From NCBI GenBank assembly GCA_944322345.1, contig CALUOO010000002.1, forward strand, positions 124,001-188,000: 64,000 nt of DNA. The letters run 5' to 3'. Positions 15,788 through 24,438 of this stretch are shown here, one piece after another. The stretch is from an uncultured Bacteroides sp. Its GTDB lineage: Bacteria > Bacteroidota > Bacteroidia > Bacteroidales > Bacteroidaceae. Position 1 is the first letter of the stretch, and each line of letters begins with the position of its first letter. A program made the position numbers and the translations under genes. The notes under the pieces are model-generated. The model did no database searches. It was not told the origin of the DNA and saw only the letters and a program-made list of their open reading frames with translations.

Positions 15788-18079
15788 TTACTCAGCTTTA
15801 AATGTTTTTGTCTGCACATCTCTGCTGTTAGGTCCTATCATTACTTGGAAATCTCCCGGATCATATCCGTATTTGAGCTCCGAGTTGTAGTATTTCAGGT
15901 GTTCATCGGTTAGTGTGAAGGTGATTTCACGACTTTCTCCCTTTTTCAGGGAGATGCGCTGGAATCCCTTTAACTCTTTTACCGGACGTGCGATGTCTGC
16001 ATAACAATCGCGTAAGTAGAGCTGAACGATTTCGTCTGCATCATAATTGCCGGCATTCTTTACAGTAACAGTAACCTTGATATTTCCGCCTTTTGGCATT
16101 ACCTCTTGGCTGAGTCTCATTTCACCGTATTCAAATGTTGTATAACTCATACCATATCCGAATGGATAAAGTCCGTCGTTACGACAGTCTATGTAGTTGC
16201 TCTGGAAGCGGTTGAATTCATTGGGGTTCGGATCGGGACGACCGGTATTCACTTGGCTGTAGTAGATAGGAACCTGTCCAACCGAACGTGGGAATGTCGT
16301 GGTCAGTTTGCCGGAAGGAGATACTTTTCCGAAAAGTACATCTGCCACTGCATCACCGGTCTCACTGCCTCCAAACCATACATTCAGAATAGCGGGAATA
16401 TTGTTGGCTTCCCATGTCAGATCCAGAGGACGGCCTGCAAATAATAATAATATGACTGGTTTGCCTGTAGCTTTCAGTGCTTTTAACAGGTCTTGCTGTG
16501 CATCCGGTATGCGGATATCGGTGCGTGAAGCCGATTCTCCACTCATTTCCGAACATTCACCCAAAGCAGCGACAATGACATCTGCTTTTGCGGCGGTCTG
16601 CAATGCTTCTTCCAAGAGTTGTTTATTGTCGCCTCTTTGCAACGGACGTACGCCAGTGGCTCCTCTCTCTGTCAGTTCATCGTAATAGATGTTACTTCCC
16701 TTGGCATAAAGAATCTCTGCCTGACTACCGACTGCTGCACGCAGCCCTTCAAGCAGTGTACCATGCTGATCGGTATCACATGTACCGCTCCACATGCCAC
16801 ACATGTTATTGCGTGCGTCTCCCATCGGACCGATAAGTGCAATGCGTCCCTGTTTCTTTAAAGGAAGCACTCCATTGTCGTTTTTCAACAGCACAAATGT
16901 TTCTGCGGCAATCTGGCGGGCTACACTGCGGTTCTCTTTCGTAAAGAGATCCTTTTTGGCACGTTCGGGCTGGCAATATTTATAAGGGTCGTCAAACAGT
17001 CCCAACCGGTATTTCATCTCAAGCACCCGGCGACATGCTTCGTTGATACGTTCTTCGGTCACTGTACCCTCTTTAAGAGACTCCTCCAGTGTGTTCAGAA
17101 AACCGTATGAGACCATATCCATATCTGTCCCGGCATTCAAGGCACGTGCAGTAGCTTCTTTCAAGGGGGCTACACCGTGTGTATTCATTTCGCCGATAGA
17201 GTTGTAGTCGGTAACCAGCAATCCGTTGAATCCCCATTCGTTGCGTAACAGGTCGGTAAGCAACCATTTGTTGGCTGTGGCTGGTACGCCATCGACCGTG
17301 TTGAAAGAACTCATTACAGAACCTGCACCGGCTTCTACTGCTGCGCGGTAAGGAGCCATATATTCATTGTACATGCGGATACGGCTCATGTCGGCAAGGT
17401 TGTAGTCACGTCCTGATTCAGAAGCGCCGTAGAAAGCAAAATGCTTGACACACGACATAATGTGTTCGTCCGATTTCTTCAGGTTGTTACCCTGATAACC
17501 CTGTACGTAGGCGCGTGTCATAGCAGCTCCCAGATACGGATCTTCACCGTTCCCTTCTGCAATACGTCCCCATCGTGCATCGCGTGCAATGTCGACCATC
17601 GGACTGAATGTCCAGCTGATTCCGTCGGCACTTGCTTCTTTGGCGGCGATGCTTGCAGCACGTGATACAGCTACAGTATCCCAGCTACATGACATGGCAA
17701 GTGGTATGGGAAATACAGTCTTATATCCGTGAATCACGTCCATACCCACTACCAAAGGAATTTTGAGCCTTGTCTCTTCTACGGCAATGCGTTGTAACTC
17801 GCGTATCTTTTCAACTCCCATTACATTAAAGAAACCTCCTATCTCCTGTTTACGGATGGCATCAGCCAGTGGGCTGTTTTGTACAAGTCCGGTAGTCATG
17901 TCTCCACCTGAAGGCAGATTAAGCTGTCCGAGTTTCTCGCGTAATGTCATTTTGCCCATTAATTCAGAAATGAATTGATCCATTTTTGAATCTTCAGACT
18001 GTTGGGCTGCCTGCATATTCTCAGGGCATAAGCAACATGCAAGTCCAACTGCAGCCAACAAATGTTTGAATTGTATCAT
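15788..18079 (-). CDS. bglX: GH3 beta-glycosidase (BglX-like)
   Basis: A 763-residue periplasmic enzyme with a signal peptide ending near AQA (about residue 25), a GH3 N-terminal barrel, a C-terminal alpha/beta sandwich and a fibronectin-III-like tail (from about 660). GLLVTDYNS holds the predicted nucleophile Asp291, VKHFAFYGASESGRDYN the substrate-binding Lys212-His213, and GECSEMSGESASRTDI the probable acid/base Glu515. The length and the FN3-like end match BglX-type beta-glucosidases; GH3 also includes beta-xylosidases. It is the last gene of the PUL1 run, 24 bp after the phosphodiesterase-family gene, and would hydrolyse oligosaccharides imported by SusCD. Confidence 0.92.
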   Translation of the reverse strand: MIQFKHLLAAVGLACCLCPENMQAAQQSEDSKMDQFISELMGKMTLREKLGQLNLPSGGDMTTGLVQNSPLADAIRKQEIGGFFNVMGVEKIRELQRIAVEETRLKIPLVVGMDVIHGYKTVFPIPLAMSCSWDTVAVSRAASIAAKEASADGISWTFSPMVDIARDARWGRIAEGNGEDPYLGAAMTRAYVQGYQGNNLKKSDEHIMSCVKHFAFYGASESGRDYNLADMSRIRMYNEYMAPYRAAVEAGAGSVMSSFNTVDGVPATANKWLLTDLLRNEWGFNGLLVTDYNSIGEMNTHGVAPLKEATARALNAGTDMDMVSYGFLNTLEESLKEGTVTEERINEACRRVLEMKYRLGLFDDPYKYCQPERAKKDLFTKENRSVARQIAAETFVLLKNDNGVLPLKKQGRIALIGPMGDARNNMCGMWSGTCDTDQHGTLLEGLRAAVGSQAEILYAKGSNIYYDELTERGATGVRPLQRGDNKQLLEEALQTAAKADVIVAALGECSEMSGESASRTDIRIPDAQQDLLKALKATGKPVILLLFAGRPLDLTWEANNIPAILNVWFGGSETGDAVADVLFGKVSPSGKLTTTFPRSVGQVPIYYSQVNTGRPDPNPNEFNRFQSNYIDCRNDGLYPFGYGMSYTTFEYGEMRLSQEVMPKGGNIKVTVTVKNAGNYDADEIVQLYLRDCYADIARPVKELKGFQRISLKKGESREITFTLTDEHLKYYNSELKYGYDPGDFQVMIGPNSRDVQTKTFKAE

Positions 18080-18103
18080 CTTTATAATTTGATTACTAAA
18101 AAA

Positions 18104-19012
18104 TTAATCGTGCAATCCTTTCTTACGCAAATAGTCCAGTAAGTAGTCAGGGCGATCGGTCTGTATTATTCTTGCTCCCAACTCATTTATTAAATAGCCA
18201 TAGTTCTCGTCTGGATTTTCCAACGCATGATCATCGTCATGTCCACCAGCCAGAGATGCCCACAGTGTGTTGTACCATATGAGTGCTTTCCCTTTAAGCG
18301 CTTTTTTCATTTTTGCCGGCAGCGGGTTATTTACATCCGCATAGCAAAGTTCGAAGGCTTTTGGCTGAAGCTCGTCTAAATAATTGGTCACCATCTGCTC
18401 TGCATGTTCGTCATCTAATCCGACTACCGGCATATATATGACCTTGTCCATGTATTTGCCAAAGTCGCGTTTTACTTTTTCTGCCGGTTGTGATCCTTTC
18501 ATGATTACCATATCGGTAGTTCCTGTCTTTTCGAGCAAGGCATACACTTCATCAAAGAAACCGTATGCTTTATCCAGATTTACCATTATTTTCCCTTTGG
18601 CTAATAAAAGACCTTCTTCCAATGTGGGAACTTTATGCTCTGTTATGTTGCCGTTATGGTCTTTCAGTCGCAACTGTTTGATTTGCTCTAAAGTCAGGTC
18701 GGCGATACGTCCTTTCCCGTTAGTCGTGCGGTCTACAGTGTTGTCGTGCATCAGAACCAATTTCCCGTCTTTAGTTTTCCAGACATCCAGTTCTACGATA
18801 TCTATTTTCATCTGAATGGCACTGTCTATTGCTGCTAAGGAGTTTTCCGGAGCGTTCGACCGCCAGTTGCCCCGATGGGCAACAACAAGCACTTTCTTGT
18901 ACTTGGGATTCTGCAGAGCTTTGCGAACTGCTGCTGCACGTTGGGCTGCCATGTCTACAGATTGTATCAGCCCACAGACAATACAGAAGAGAATGAAATA
19001 TGCTTTCTTCAT
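18104..19012 (-). CDS. Glycerophosphodiester phosphodiesterase family protein
   Basis: A 302-residue secreted protein with a signal peptide and the GDPD TIM-barrel motifs: VVAHRGNW with His46-Arg47, EFDV-like VELDV with Glu74 and Asp76, LMHDNTVDRTTNG with His89, and the late IIQTDRPDYLLDYL. These are the metal and phosphate ligands of the family, so it is probably catalytic. The usual reaction releases an alcohol and glycerol-3-phosphate. Inside a glycan locus it may instead cleave a phosphodiester substituent on the polysaccharide, or act on phospholipid; neither is shown. It starts 9 bp after the GH43 stop codon and precedes GH3 by 24 bp, so it is part of the operon. Confidence 0.88.
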   Translation of the reverse strand: MKKAYFILFCIVCGLIQSVDMAAQRAAAVRKALQNPKYKKVLVVAHRGNWRSNAPENSLAAIDSAIQMKIDIVELDVWKTKDGKLVLMHDNTVDRTTNGKGRIADLTLEQIKQLRLKDHNGNITEHKVPTLEEGLLLAKGKIMVNLDKAYGFFDEVYALLEKTGTTDMVIMKGSQPAEKVKRDFGKYMDKVIYMPVVGLDDEHAEQMVTNYLDELQPKAFELCYADVNNPLPAKMKKALKGKALIWYNTLWASLAGGHDDDHALENPDENYGYLINELGARIIQTDRPDYLLDYLRKKGLHD

Positions 19013-19021
19013 GATAACCCG

Positions 19022-20005
19022 TTATTTTAATGGATTTGCTTTTACTCCATCATTGGTGATTACAATCGGACGGATGAAACCGTTTTCGTCGAAGTGCATT
19101 TCGTCGATGCAGACCACACGGTCGTTCCCATCAGTGCTGCCTATGGGATGACGATGGTATATACAGTAATAACGTCCTGATTTAGGTTCGAATATTACGG
19201 AGTGGTGTCCGGCTCCTGTCCCGACATTATTGTCTGATTGCAGGATTTTTCCGATACGTTTAAATGGGCCGAGAGGATTATCGGCTATGGCGTATGCCAC
19301 ACAGTAATCGTCGGCAGTCCAGTTCCCTTCTGACCACATGAAGTAATATTTCCCGTTGCGGACGAACATGAATGGGCCTTCTACATAGTTTTCGGGAGTG
19401 ACTTCTTTAAACAAACTGCCATCTTCGAAAGGTATAAATCCAGTAAAGTCATCTTTCAGTTTTCCTACATTGCAATGACGCCAACCGCCATAGAACATAT
19501 AATACGTGCCATCTTTATCCTGAAAAACAAACTGGTCAATGGGTTGTGCCTTGTTAATGATTTTGTCGATAAGCGGTTTCCCGAGTAGATCTTTATAAGG
19601 GCCTTCTGGACAATCGGAAACAGCCACTCCAATGCCTCCTTCTCCTTCATGATACATATCGTTGGCACCAAAGAAGAAATAGTATTTCTTGTCTTTTTTC
19701 AGAATGGCAGGTGCCCACATGGCTCTCCGTGCCCATTTGACTTCTGCCGTATCAATGATATTCTCATGCTTTGTCCATGTAACCAGGTCGGGAGAAGAGA
19801 ATGCATCAAATGAGACTTGTTCGTCAAAAGGTAACGACGAAGTAGGGAAAATCCAATACTGGTTATCAAAGATGATACCTTCCGGATCGGCATATCGTCC
19901 CGGGAATACCGGATTCCCAGCTTTGGAGGTATTGGCCTGCTGTGCAGACACAGCAAGCCAACTTTGTAATAGACACACAACTGCTAAAGATAAAATATGT
20001 CTCAT
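19022..20005 (-). CDS. GH43 family glycoside hydrolase
   Basis: A 327-residue secreted single-domain five-bladed beta-propeller enzyme. PGRYADPEG gives the catalytic base Asp40, AQPIDQFVF the pKa-modulating Asp157, and NYVEGPFMF the acid Glu209, in the order and spacing of GH43. GH43 members are mostly alpha-L-arabinofuranosidases, beta-xylosidases, arabinanases or galactosidases; the subfamily is not decided here. The signal peptide ends near AVSAQQA. It follows the downstream DUF1735-GH43 copy by 62 bp. A decayed copy of its 5' end lies at 22040-22175. Confidence 0.9.
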   Translation of the reverse strand: MRHILSLAVVCLLQSWLAVSAQQANTSKAGNPVFPGRYADPEGIIFDNQYWIFPTSSLPFDEQVSFDAFSSPDLVTWTKHENIIDTAEVKWARRAMWAPAILKKDKKYYFFFGANDMYHEGEGGIGVAVSDCPEGPYKDLLGKPLIDKIINKAQPIDQFVFQDKDGTYYMFYGGWRHCNVGKLKDDFTGFIPFEDGSLFKEVTPENYVEGPFMFVRNGKYYFMWSEGNWTADDYCVAYAIADNPLGPFKRIGKILQSDNNVGTGAGHHSVIFEPKSGRYYCIYHRHPIGSTDGNDRVVCIDEMHFDENGFIRPIVITNDGVKANPLK

Positions 20006-20026
20006 ATATCTATTTCCATTAAATTA

Positions 20027-21900
20027 TTTACTGATGTTTGATTATTTATAATCCAAGACTACTTTACTTATTTGATTACCGGAGCTAATGCCTTGGCAGA
20101 AAGTACTCCAGTCTCTTTTACCGAAGGCCATCCTTCCTCATCCCATAGCAGTTGTTCCAGCATGACATACCTTCCTCTGTCAGCTTCCGCCTTTACATAT
20201 CCGTGAAGAATCATCCATGCCTGTCCTGCGTCATCATGCTGGATAATGGAATTGTGTCCTGTGCCGACAAAATTGCCATCACCCGAAATCAGAATTTCAT
20301 GCTGGTTATTGAGCATCTTTCCGCCGCTTCTATTGACATAGGGTCCAAACAGGCTTTTTGACCGTCCTACTACCGTTTGGTACGTACTGTTGGCTCCTTC
20401 GCAACATGCACCGATAGATGCAAACAGGTAATACCACTCACCACGCTTGTAGATGCAGGTCCCTTCGTATGCATTGCCTGCTACTTGCTGTTTGAATACC
20501 GGTGTGCCATCGCTGTTGCATTTTACACTCAGTCCATCGTCTGTAAGTTCTACTACGTAAATACCGCGGAAGCTTCCCCAGAAGAGGTATTTTTTACCTC
20601 CATCCTCAAATTCAAACTGGTCGATAGAGTTTTCAACATTCAGTTTTTGGGCATCAATGACTTGTCCGTGATCAATGAATGGTCCAAGAGGATTGTCGGC
20701 TGTGGCCACTCCTACTTCGCTGTTCCAGTGGTCTCCCCATTTTGCCCATGAATAGTATAATACATATTTGCCATTGATATATCGTATCTCAGGAGCCCAC
20801 AGGCTATGGTTACCTTTCCAAGTTGGACGAGTCTCGTTAGTAAACGCAGTATTCTTATACTCCCAGTTCACCATGTCTTTTGACTGATAGATAGGCATGT
20901 TGTATGTGTCTTCTGTCCCGTATAGATAGAAATATCCATCCTGAGCACGGATTACGCTCGGATCGGGTGCGCTATATCTGATAATTGGGTTTGAATAGAA
21001 GTGTTTTCCTGTAGTCAGATAGCTGACACTTGGATTATTTAATGCCACTTTCCCGTTTTCTCCTCCAAGGCAGAATGGCAGCAGATAACTTCCGTCTCCG
21101 GTTTTTGATTTATGAATAGTGATAGAACATTCGGATGTACGGTCTCCTGCATTATATTTTCCGTTCTCCATTGTATATGCAGTTTCGGGCAACAGTTCAT
21201 ATCCGGTTCCGTGTGTACGGTTATACTCATCCACCAGTTGAGCAGCATTTTCAGCCACTTTAAGTTCATAGGTAAAGGGATTGTTGCATTCAGCCGTAGA
21301 AGTTCCCATCATCAGACGTGTACCAATTGTAGTCCGTGTGTCTTCTTCTTCCAGGAAGGCGGTACCGTAATCTTTTTGCAATAACTCTACTGTGGGGATA
21401 TAAAGAGATACTGTGAAAATAACTTCACTGCGAATTTCCTGTACGGTAGCATCATTGCTGGACAGGCGCAATGGCAATACGTATTGTTTTCCTGCATTTC
21501 CGTTATTGATGAGTGTCATCAGTTCGTTGGGTTTGAATGTAATCGCTATATCGGACGCAGTTTTTCCTTGTGCGATAGTTCCGGAGTGAGAGATTGAGTA
21601 AGTATTTGCCGGAAGCAGGAAGTATTCAGAACCTTTCTGGGTGTTATAGGCATCCAGTTCAGCTTCAGTCCATGCAGACAGAGTAAAAGGAACATCTTTA
21701 TCCGGTGCTTGATTCTCATTGCATTTAACCTGCAACTGCTGCACAAGATCTGTTCCCATGTCTTTAATGGTTACACCTTGTATTCCGGTTGTTGATAGCG
21801 AGAGTGTTATCCCTTGTGTCTGAGAATCACCTCCTTCAGGCTTTTCGACAGGAGAATCTTCACTTTTTCCACAACTAATAGCGATGAAAAATAATGAGAT
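20027..21900. repeat. Direct repeat, downstream copy (DUF1735-GH43 duplication)
   Basis: This segment matches 22400-24273 at a constant offset of 2373 bp. The interior shows no difference that I can find. Differences appear only near the edges: three single-base changes around 20060-20120, a few near 21840, and increasing divergence beyond about 21890. It contains a whole coding region and 40 bp after its stop codon. Confidence 0.92.
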
Positions 21901-21924
21901 GAGAAAAAATATTTTATTTATCAT
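20068..21924 (-). CDS. DUF1735-GH43 surface lipoprotein, downstream tandem copy
   Basis: A 618-residue lipoprotein (Cys18 after LFFIAIS) with two consecutive DUF1735-type beta-sandwich domains (about 38-175 and 190-305), each with the typical EL-x-x-YN...YxLLP-x-x-Y phrase, followed by a GH43 propeller. APDPSV supplies the catalytic base Asp321, ENSIDQFEF Asp435, and NAYEGTC the acid Glu487, so the enzyme looks active. DUF1735 domains normally occur on glycan-binding lipoproteins of Sus-like systems, so the enzyme is probably displayed at the cell surface and held to polysaccharide. It is almost identical to the gene at 22441-24303, differing mainly at PVEKPEGG against PAENPEGG and at the extreme N-terminus. 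Confidence 0.9.
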   Translation of the reverse strand: MINKIFFLISLFFIAISCGKSEDSPVEKPEGGDSQTQGITLSLSTTGIQGVTIKDMGTDLVQQLQVKCNENQAPDKDVPFTLSAWTEAELDAYNTQKGSEYFLLPANTYSISHSGTIAQGKTASDIAITFKPNELMTLINNGNAGKQYVLPLRLSSNDATVQEIRSEVIFTVSLYIPTVELLQKDYGTAFLEEEDTRTTIGTRLMMGTSTAECNNPFTYELKVAENAAQLVDEYNRTHGTGYELLPETAYTMENGKYNAGDRTSECSITIHKSKTGDGSYLLPFCLGGENGKVALNNPSVSYLTTGKHFYSNPIIRYSAPDPSVIRAQDGYFYLYGTEDTYNMPIYQSKDMVNWEYKNTAFTNETRPTWKGNHSLWAPEIRYINGKYVLYYSWAKWGDHWNSEVGVATADNPLGPFIDHGQVIDAQKLNVENSIDQFEFEDGGKKYLFWGSFRGIYVVELTDDGLSVKCNSDGTPVFKQQVAGNAYEGTCIYKRGEWYYLFASIGACCEGANSTYQTVVGRSKSLFGPYVNRSGGKMLNNQHEILISGDGNFVGTGHNSIIQHDDAGQAWMILHGYVKAEADRGRYVMLEQLLWDEEGWPSVKETGVLSAKALAPVIK

Positions 21925-22039
21925 AAAAGTTACTTTGGGTAATTTAAAATATGAATAGTGGATATGATGGAACTTGCAGAAAGCAATTTCTTTTATCCGA
22001 CTTAGAAGTTTTCTTGTTTAATTTGAATATTAGGCGGAG

Positions 22040-22175
22040 AAAATCTAATTCTCGGGTCCGTATGTCTTTACGAAGGCACCGGATCTCTGGTTTTAGAAGT
22101 ATTGGCTTGCTGTGAAAATACAGCAAGCCAATTTGGCAATATACACATAAACGCTGCAAATAATATATATATCAT
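22040..22175 (-). pseudogene. Decayed 5' fragment of a GH43 gene
   Basis: From the ATG at 22175 the minus strand encodes MIYILFAAFMCILPNWLAVF then SQQANTSKTRDPVPS and a stop. This aligns with the signal peptide and first residues of the GH43 protein at 19022-20005 (SWLAVSAQQANTSKAGNPVF). A frame change then continues FVKTYGPEN, matching FPGRYADPEG around the catalytic Asp. Similarity ends near 22040, and the downstream DUF1735-GH43 copy starts about 115 bp further on. So a whole two-gene unit was duplicated and this third GH43 was lost. The 516-bp gap 21925-22440 otherwise holds only a promoter-like box at 22233. Confidence 0.8.
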
Positions 22176-22232
22176 AATAACCTATTGATTTTTATAATTG
22201 ATAAAAGAATTCCTAACTTCATTGGTTCGTCG

Positions 22233-22240
22233 CAAAGATA
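22233..22240 (-). promoter_or_regulatory. Possible internal PUL1 promoter
   Basis: The minus strand reads TATCTTTG followed by CGACG, a good Bacteroides -7 box in the gap between the two DUF1735-GH43 copies. It would drive the GH43 remnant and the downstream copy. No -33 TTTG is visible. Confidence 0.4.
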
Positions 22241-22399
22241 GCTTGTTGTTTCCCTATTCTACTTTTGGATATAGAAAAATGAACCATTTGAATGCTTTAA
22301 TCTATTTATTATTAGCGTTTTAAATGTTATGTATATTGCGCTTTTATGAGTTTACATTATGCAAAAAATTAGTCACATCAGGTGAATAGATGAAATGAT

Positions 22400-24273
22400 T
22401 TTACTGATGTTTGATTATTTATAATCCAAGGCTACTTTACTTATTTGATTACCGGAGCTAATGCTTTGGCAGAAAGTACGCCAGTCTCTTTTACCGAAGG
22501 CCATCCTTCCTCATCCCATAGCAGTTGTTCCAGCATGACATACCTTCCTCTGTCAGCTTCCGCCTTTACATATCCGTGAAGAATCATCCATGCCTGTCCT
22601 GCGTCATCATGCTGGATAATGGAATTGTGTCCTGTGCCGACAAAATTGCCATCACCCGAAATCAGAATTTCATGCTGGTTATTGAGCATCTTTCCGCCGC
22701 TTCTATTGACATAGGGTCCAAACAGGCTTTTTGACCGTCCTACTACCGTTTGGTACGTACTGTTGGCTCCTTCGCAACATGCACCGATAGATGCAAACAG
22801 GTAATACCACTCACCACGCTTGTAGATGCAGGTCCCTTCGTATGCATTGCCTGCTACTTGCTGTTTGAATACCGGTGTGCCATCGCTGTTGCATTTTACA
22901 CTCAGTCCATCGTCTGTAAGTTCTACTACGTAAATACCGCGGAAGCTTCCCCAGAAGAGGTATTTTTTACCTCCATCCTCAAATTCAAACTGGTCGATAG
23001 AGTTTTCAACATTCAGTTTTTGGGCATCAATGACTTGTCCGTGATCAATGAATGGTCCAAGAGGATTGTCGGCTGTGGCCACTCCTACTTCGCTGTTCCA
23101 GTGGTCTCCCCATTTTGCCCATGAATAGTATAATACATATTTGCCATTGATATATCGTATCTCAGGAGCCCACAGGCTATGGTTACCTTTCCAAGTTGGA
23201 CGAGTCTCGTTAGTAAACGCAGTATTCTTATACTCCCAGTTCACCATGTCTTTTGACTGATAGATAGGCATGTTGTATGTGTCTTCTGTCCCGTATAGAT
23301 AGAAATATCCATCCTGAGCACGGATTACGCTCGGATCGGGTGCGCTATATCTGATAATTGGGTTTGAATAGAAGTGTTTTCCTGTAGTCAGATAGCTGAC
23401 ACTTGGATTATTTAATGCCACTTTCCCGTTTTCTCCTCCAAGGCAGAATGGCAGCAGATAACTTCCGTCTCCGGTTTTTGATTTATGAATAGTGATAGAA
23501 CATTCGGATGTACGGTCTCCTGCATTATATTTTCCGTTCTCCATTGTATATGCAGTTTCGGGCAACAGTTCATATCCGGTTCCGTGTGTACGGTTATACT
23601 CATCCACCAGTTGAGCAGCATTTTCAGCCACTTTAAGTTCATAGGTAAAGGGATTGTTGCATTCAGCCGTAGAAGTTCCCATCATCAGACGTGTACCAAT
23701 TGTAGTCCGTGTGTCTTCTTCTTCCAGGAAGGCGGTACCGTAATCTTTTTGCAATAACTCTACTGTGGGGATATAAAGAGATACTGTGAAAATAACTTCA
23801 CTGCGAATTTCCTGTACGGTAGCATCATTGCTGGACAGGCGCAATGGCAATACGTATTGTTTTCCTGCATTTCCGTTATTGATGAGTGTCATCAGTTCGT
23901 TGGGTTTGAATGTAATCGCTATATCGGACGCAGTTTTTCCTTGTGCGATAGTTCCGGAGTGAGAGATTGAGTAAGTATTTGCCGGAAGCAGGAAGTATTC
24001 AGAACCTTTCTGGGTGTTATAGGCATCCAGTTCAGCTTCAGTCCATGCAGACAGAGTAAAAGGAACATCTTTATCCGGTGCTTGATTCTCATTGCATTTA
24101 ACCTGCAACTGCTGCACAAGATCTGTTCCCATGTCTTTAATGGTTACACCTTGTATTCCGGTTGTTGATAGCGAGAGTGTTATCCCTTGTGTCTGAGAAT
24201 CACCTCCTTCAGGATTTTCGGCAGGAGAATCTTCACTTTTTCCACAACTAATAGCGATGAAAAATAGCGAAAT
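22400..24273. repeat. Direct repeat, upstream copy (DUF1735-GH43 duplication)
   Basis: Partner of 20027-21900 in the same orientation. The repeats are separated by about 500 bp of unrelated or decayed sequence, so they are not head-to-tail at the junction. Confidence 0.92.
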
Positions 24274-24303
24274 GAAAAGGAATATCTTATTTATATATTT
24301 CAT
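22441..24303 (-). CDS. DUF1735-GH43 surface lipoprotein, upstream tandem copy
   Basis: A 620-residue lipoprotein from the ATG at 24303 (MKYINKIFLFISLFFIAISC, lipid-attached Cys20); a GTG three codons earlier is also open. Domain order, catalytic residues and sequence equal those of the downstream copy shifted by two positions: two DUF1735 domains, then GH43 with base Asp323, Asp437 and acid Glu489. The N-terminal few residues differ, which shows where homogenisation stops. Two copies may simply raise dosage of the surface enzyme. It follows the DUF1735-discoidin gene by 135 bp, a gap that includes the palindromic sequence GCGCGGATATAAGCGGAATT and its inverse around 24336-24383, which can form a hairpin. 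Confidence 0.9.
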   Translation of the reverse strand: MKYINKIFLFISLFFIAISCGKSEDSPAENPEGGDSQTQGITLSLSTTGIQGVTIKDMGTDLVQQLQVKCNENQAPDKDVPFTLSAWTEAELDAYNTQKGSEYFLLPANTYSISHSGTIAQGKTASDIAITFKPNELMTLINNGNAGKQYVLPLRLSSNDATVQEIRSEVIFTVSLYIPTVELLQKDYGTAFLEEEDTRTTIGTRLMMGTSTAECNNPFTYELKVAENAAQLVDEYNRTHGTGYELLPETAYTMENGKYNAGDRTSECSITIHKSKTGDGSYLLPFCLGGENGKVALNNPSVSYLTTGKHFYSNPIIRYSAPDPSVIRAQDGYFYLYGTEDTYNMPIYQSKDMVNWEYKNTAFTNETRPTWKGNHSLWAPEIRYINGKYVLYYSWAKWGDHWNSEVGVATADNPLGPFIDHGQVIDAQKLNVENSIDQFEFEDGGKKYLFWGSFRGIYVVELTDDGLSVKCNSDGTPVFKQQVAGNAYEGTCIYKRGEWYYLFASIGACCEGANSTYQTVVGRSKSLFGPYVNRSGGKMLNNQHEILISGDGNFVGTGHNSIIQHDDAGQAWMILHGYVKAEADRGRYVMLEQLLWDEEGWPSVKETGVLSAKALAPVIK

Positions 24304-24335
24304 AATAATCACAACCTTGGGGTATTAAAATATAA

Positions 24336-24383
24336 AGCGCGGATATAAGCGGAATTCGCATATGCGAATTCGTTTTATCCGCG
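24336..24383. repeat. Inverted repeat between PUL1 lipoprotein genes
   Basis: GCGCGGATATAAGCGGAATTCGCATATGCGAATTC continues with GTTTTATCCGCGC, so GCGCGGATA at 24336 pairs with TATCCGCGC ending at 24383, around an inner perfect palindrome GAATTCGCATATGCGAATTC. A stable hairpin in the operon transcript could slow processing or lower expression of the downstream genes. Confidence 0.75.
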
Positions 24384-24438
24384 CCAGGAAAATTGAATTA
24401 TGAATAAATGCTATAGAAGCATATCTTTAGAGGAAAAA

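Noticed and set aside
21944-22159. 71-codon minus-strand open frame in the GH43 spacer
   Set aside because: It is a shifted frame of the GH43 remnant; the matching frame with signal peptide and SQQANTSK is a different one, so the peptide is not a gene.
20027-24273. Assembly artefact producing the double GH43
   Set aside because: The N-termini, edges and the sequence between the copies differ and contain a decayed gene, which a simple assembly error would not create; long reads would still be the decisive check.
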